From: Solirubrobacteraceae bacterium
GTDB taxonomy: Bacteria > Actinomycetota > Thermoleophilia > Solirubrobacterales > Solirubrobacteraceae
Assembly: GCA_017882405.1 (NCBI GenBank)
Contig: JADGPO010000174.1
Location: 1-6,743, forward strand
Direction of reading: 5' to 3'
Length of the DNA stretch: 6,743 nucleotides
The translations under genes and the position numbers were made by a program. The notes below the pieces were generated by a model. That model saw nothing but the letters and a program-made list of their open reading frames with translations. It did not search any database and was not told the origin of the DNA. Positions 4,752-6,743 of this stretch are shown here, in pieces. Position 1 is the first letter of the stretch. Every line of letters starts with the position of its first letter.

Positions 4752-5249
4752 TCAGCGCCCGAGCCGTTCCTTCAAGTGTCGCGCCACCTCGTCGGGGACC
4801 AAGTCGTCGATCTCACCGCCGAAAGTCGCGAGTTCCTTGACGCCGCTCGAGCTAATGAAACTGTACTTGGGAGACGCCATCAGGTACACGGACTCGATCT
4901 CGGGCGCCTGACGGCGGTTCAGCTGATTCATCTCCAGCTCGTATTCGAAGTCGGAGATCGCCCGCAGCCCCTTGATGATCGCCATCCCTCCGCGGTCCCG
5001 TGCGAAGGTCACCACCAGCGAGCTGAACGTCTCGATCGAGATGTTCGGCAGGTCGCGCGTAGCGCCCTCCAGGAAGGCGATTCGCTCCTCGGCCGTGAAC
5101 AGCGTGTTGCCCTTGCGCCACGGGAGGTTGACGACTCCCACGACAACCTCGTCGTACATCTTGGAGGCGCGTCCGATCACGTCGAGATGGCCGTAGGTCA
5201 CCGGGTCGAAGGTGCCGGGGCAGATGGCGATGCGGTTATCGGGTGTCAT
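4752..5249 (-). CDS. coaD: Phosphopantetheine adenylyltransferase
   Basis: A 165-residue protein, the normal length for PPAT, which joins 4'-phosphopantetheine and ATP to give dephospho-CoA, the fourth step of CoA synthesis, in the cytosol as a hexamer. The nucleotidyltransferase signature CPGTFDPVTYGHLDVI (10-25) contains the TxGH motif (18-21). KGLRAISDFEYELEMNQLNR (93-112) is the substrate-binding segment, and YSFISSSGVKE (129-139) is the second ATP-binding motif. The ATG at 5249 lies inside the end of rsmD (14-bp overlap), the usual arrangement of these two genes, so translation is probably coupled. No Shine-Dalgarno is seen. The product CoA is the source of the prosthetic group of the ACP encoded about 4.5 kb away in the same window. 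Confidence 0.97.
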   Translation of the reverse strand: MTPDNRIAICPGTFDPVTYGHLDVIGRASKMYDEVVVGVVNLPWRKGNTLFTAEERIAFLEGATRDLPNISIETFSSLVVTFARDRGGMAIIKGLRAISDFEYELEMNQLNRRQAPEIESVYLMASPKYSFISSSGVKELATFGGEIDDLVPDEVARHLKERLGR

Positions 5250-5769
5250 GGATGCGAATCAGGGTGTCGCCGTACCGGCGCTCGTCCACCAGTTCGAGAT
5301 CCAGCTCGAGCGGGTGGCGACGATCGCTCTCGGTAAGCACGCGAGCCCGAGCGGAGAGCACCGGGCCCAGCGCCTCCGTCAACTCCGGTCCATGGAGCTC
5401 GGCCTGGCGATATGGGGGATCGAGGAAGACGAGATCGTATTGACGAGCGCCCTCGCGTGCGGAATGGAGGAACCGGGCCACGGGCCGACCGACCACCTCC
5501 GCCTCGATTCCAAGCGTCACCAGGTTGTGCCGGATCACGGCGATCGCGGCGGGTGCCGACTCCACGAGGGTCGCCTGCGCCGCCCCGCGCGACAGTGCCT
5601 CGATCGCCAATGCCCCCGAGCCCGCGTACAGGTCGAGCACGCGCGCGCCGGCCACGTCGCCGAGGATCGAGAACACCGCCTCGCGCACCCGATCGGACGT
5701 CGGCCGCGTGTCGGATCCTTTCGGCGCGACGAGCCGGCGGCCGCCATACAGGCCAGCCACGACCCTCAA
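5236..5769 (-). CDS. rsmD: 16S rRNA (guanine(966)-N2)-methyltransferase RsmD
   Basis: A 177-residue Rossmann methyltransferase when started at the TTG at 5769, matching the family size of about 180-190. It begins (M)RVVAGLYGGRRLVAPKG, then RPTSDRVREAVFSIL (22-36), the SAM motif I VLDLYAGSGALAIEALSRGA (44-63), the acidic VESAP (69-73), and the catalytic DPPY at 117-120. The enzyme methylates G966 of 16S rRNA (E. coli numbering) using S-adenosylmethionine. Upstream the frame stays open to 5928, but that extension overlaps the end of recG, is Arg/Pro-rich, and has no family similarity. The TTG choice rests on homologues beginning M-R-[IV]-[IV]-[AS]-G. It has no Shine-Dalgarno and lies two bases after a hairpin. 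The 3' end overlaps coaD. Confidence 0.92.
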   Translation of the reverse strand: MRVVAGLYGGRRLVAPKGSDTRPTSDRVREAVFSILGDVAGARVLDLYAGSGALAIEALSRGAAQATLVESAPAAIAVIRHNLVTLGIEAEVVGRPVARFLHSAREGARQYDLVFLDPPYRQAELHGPELTEALGPVLSARARVLTESDRRHPLELDLELVDERRYGDTLIRIHDTR

Positions 5770-5771
5770 AG

Positions 5772-5789
5772 CGCAACCAGCGAGTTGCG
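5772..5789 (-). promoter_or_regulatory. Hairpin immediately before the rsmD start
   Basis: Six-base arms CGCAAC and GTTGCG (5772-5777 and 5784-5789) with a 6-base loop end two bases before the TTG start. In an rsmD leader RNA this stem would occupy the space where a Shine-Dalgarno normally lies. It may modulate initiation, or may be incidental in GC-rich DNA. Confidence 0.3.
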
Positions 5790-5790
5790 T

Positions 5791-5825
5791 GCGATACTTA
5801 GGACCATATGCTGCCCTTTTATCGC
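5791..5825. promoter_or_regulatory. AT-rich dyad and possible rsmD promoter
   Basis: In the 100-bp gap between recG and rsmD a patch richer in A/T than its surroundings holds GCGATA (5791-5796) and TATCGC (5820-5825) as a perfect inverted repeat with a 23-base spacer, centred on the palindrome CATATG (5805-5810). On the minus strand TATGGT (5803-5808) fits a TAnnnT -10, about 35 bases before the TTG. No convincing -35 is present. A promoter with operator-like symmetry is plausible but unproven. The rest of the gap (about 5826-5869) is G/C-rich with a GGGGCCCC palindrome and nothing else that I recognise. Confidence 0.3.
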
Positions 5826-5869
5826 GTTCGGGGGGCCCCGACCTCCGAGCCGCCCGCGGACCACCCACG

Positions 5870-6743
5870 CTAGGCCCGGATGGGCGCGAGCGCCTCAGTC
5901 CCGAACATCGACTCCAGGGCGTCGCCAAGGAGCGCGTTCTCGGGCGACGACAACTCCGGATCCTCGGCGTCGAGAGCCTCGGCGCGCATCCGGGCGCGCT
6001 CCAGCAGCTCGCGGTCGCGCGGCAGCTCGGCGACCCGGAATTGCGCCAGCCCGCTCTGACGGGTGCCGATCAGCTCCCCCTCCCCGCGCAGCTCGAGGTC
6101 GATCTCGGCCAGGCGGAAGCCGTCGGTGTGCTGCGCCAGCGCGCGCAGGCGCGCCGATCCCTTGGGGCCGAACAACAGGCACAGCGAGGCGTGCTCGCCG
6201 CGGCCGATCCGTCCGCGCAGCTGGTGCAGCTGCGAGATGCCGTAGCGGTCGGCGTCCTCGACCAGCATCACGGTGGCGTTGGGGACGTCGATCCCGACCT
6301 CGATCACCGAGGTGGCCACCAGCACGTCGGCCTCGCCGGCGGCGAACGCCCGCATCACATCGACCTTCTCAGAGCCCGGCAGCTGTCCGTGCATCAGGAC
6401 GACGCGGAAGTCGCGCAGCTCGCCGGTGCGCAGCCGCTCGAACTCCGCGGTGGCGGCCCGGGCGGCCAGCACCTGTGACTCCGACACCAGCGGGCAGACG
6501 ACGAACGCCTGGCGACCGGCGCGCAGCTCCTCTCCGATCCGGTCATAGGCGCGCTCGCGCTCGCGCTCGGTGGAGCACACGAACGTCTGGATCGGCTGGC
6601 GGCCGCGCGGCAGCTCGGCGAGCACGGTGAAGTCCAGGTCGCCGTAGTGCGACAGCGCCAGCGTGCGCGGGATCGGGGTGGCCGTCATGTGCAGCACGTG
6701 CGGGCTGCGACCGGACCCGGACCCGCCCGACCCGCCCGACCCG
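5870..6743 (-). CDS. recG: ATP-dependent DNA helicase RecG, C-terminal part (cut by right edge)
   Basis: The last 290 codons of a frame that runs off the right edge. Helicase motif III TATPIPRT is followed by YGDLDFTVLAELPRGRQPI, MHGQLPGSEKVDVMRAF, motif V VLVATSVIEVGIDVPNA, motif VI QLHQLRGRIGRG, and the RecG-specific LELRGEGELIGTRQSGLAQFRVAELPRD of the translocation (TRG) region. RecG is a monomeric superfamily 2 translocase that regresses stalled replication forks and processes Holliday junctions. The wedge domain and Walker motifs lie outside the window. Just before PHVLHMTATP the first visible residues are GSGGSGGSGSGRS, a flexible Gly-Ser linker not usual at this point in RecG. The gene ends at TAG, 100 bp before rsmD; recG-rsmD-coaD is a common actinobacterial and firmicute order. 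Confidence 0.95.
   Translation of the reverse strand, partial: GSGGSGGSGSGRSPHVLHMTATPIPRTLALSHYGDLDFTVLAELPRGRQPIQTFVCSTERERERAYDRIGEELRAGRQAFVVCPLVSESQVLAARAATAEFERLRTGELRDFRVVLMHGQLPGSEKVDVMRAFAAGEADVLVATSVIEVGIDVPNATVMLVEDADRYGISQLHQLRGRIGRGEHASLCLLFGPKGSARLRALAQHTDGFRLAEIDLELRGEGELIGTRQSGLAQFRVAELPRDRELLERARMRAEALDAEDPELSSPENALLGDALESMFGTEALAPIRA
6716..6742 (-). repeat. recG: G-rich short tandem repeat coding for a Gly-Ser linker
   Basis: The minus strand carries six GGG tracts in 27 bases (6740-6742, 6735-6737, 6731-6733, 6726-6728, 6722-6724, 6716-6718) with loops of 2, 1, 2, 1 and 3 bases. It is a 9-base repeat unit coding Gly-Ser-Gly within recG. It meets the G-quadruplex pattern and is likely to vary in copy number by slippage. 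It reaches the window edge, so its true length is unknown. Confidence 0.55.

Noticed and set aside
5828..5842. GC palindrome TCGGGG/CCCCGA after recG as a terminator
   Set aside because: The arms leave too small a loop and there is no T-tract, so a stable terminator hairpin is unlikely.
5770..5928. 53-residue N-terminal extension of RsmD starting at 5928
   Set aside because: It overlaps the end of recG, is Arg/Pro-rich, and homologues begin at the MR-V-V-A-G segment.
5212..6630. Plus-strand open frame of 472 codons opposite rsmD and recG
   Set aside because: Low-complexity Arg/Pro/Ala-rich translation opposite two clear genes; stop-codon scarcity at this GC content explains it.
1..6743. Mobile elements, CRISPR arrays, tRNA/rRNA genes, riboswitches, phage or defence genes
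   Set aside because: Read on both strands; no transposase, regularly spaced repeat, cloverleaf or known aptamer core was seen. All coding space is taken by housekeeping genes and one phosphatase.

Overview
The window is a very GC-rich (visually about 70%) stretch of bacterial chromosome packed with core housekeeping genes. Ten genes lie on the minus strand and one on the plus strand, with no gap longer than about 105 bp. Base composition, a SepIVA/DivIVA-like gene beside coaD, DUF177-rpmF next to plsX-acpP-rnc, and few Shine-Dalgarno sequences suggest a deep-branching high-GC actinobacterium. My best guess is the Thermoleophilia (Solirubrobacterales). That placement is inference from gene order and protein flavour, not a database result.

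Read along the minus strand from high to low coordinates, the layout is as follows. recG (3' part, cut by the right edge) is followed by a 100-bp gap holding an AT-rich dyad and a hairpin. Then come rsmD (TTG start) and coaD, which overlap by 14 bp, and a short SepIVA-like coiled-coil gene. A 104-bp gap with a strong hairpin precedes rmuC, which converges with a plus-strand gene for a cysteine-based protein phosphatase. A 40-bp divergent gap carrying a dyad leads into the second cluster: a DUF177/YceD-family gene, a 61-62 bp spacer with a six-tract G-quadruplex motif, rpmF (zinc-type L32), plsX, acpP and the first 42 codons of rnc, cut by the left edge and overlapping acpP by 4 bp.

Functionally the window joins DNA repair and fork rescue (RecG, RmuC), ribosome building (RsmD, DUF177, L32, RNase III), coenzyme A synthesis (CoaD) and phospholipid/fatty-acid initiation (PlsX, ACP), plus one probable cell-envelope or division factor. 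CoaD and ACP are linked: ACP receives its 4'-phosphopantetheine arm from coenzyme A, and PlsX converts acyl-ACP to acyl-phosphate.

I see no exotic defence, mobile or secondary-metabolite system. The points worth a second look are the G-quadruplex before rpmF, a Gly-Ser linker in RecG coded by a G-quadruplex-prone repeat, the dyad between the divergent phosphatase and DUF177 genes, the shortened SepIVA-like protein, motif drift in PlsX, and the lone phosphatase inserted into a conserved cluster. Start codons with a convincing Shine-Dalgarno are rare here; only the SepIVA-like gene has a clear one.
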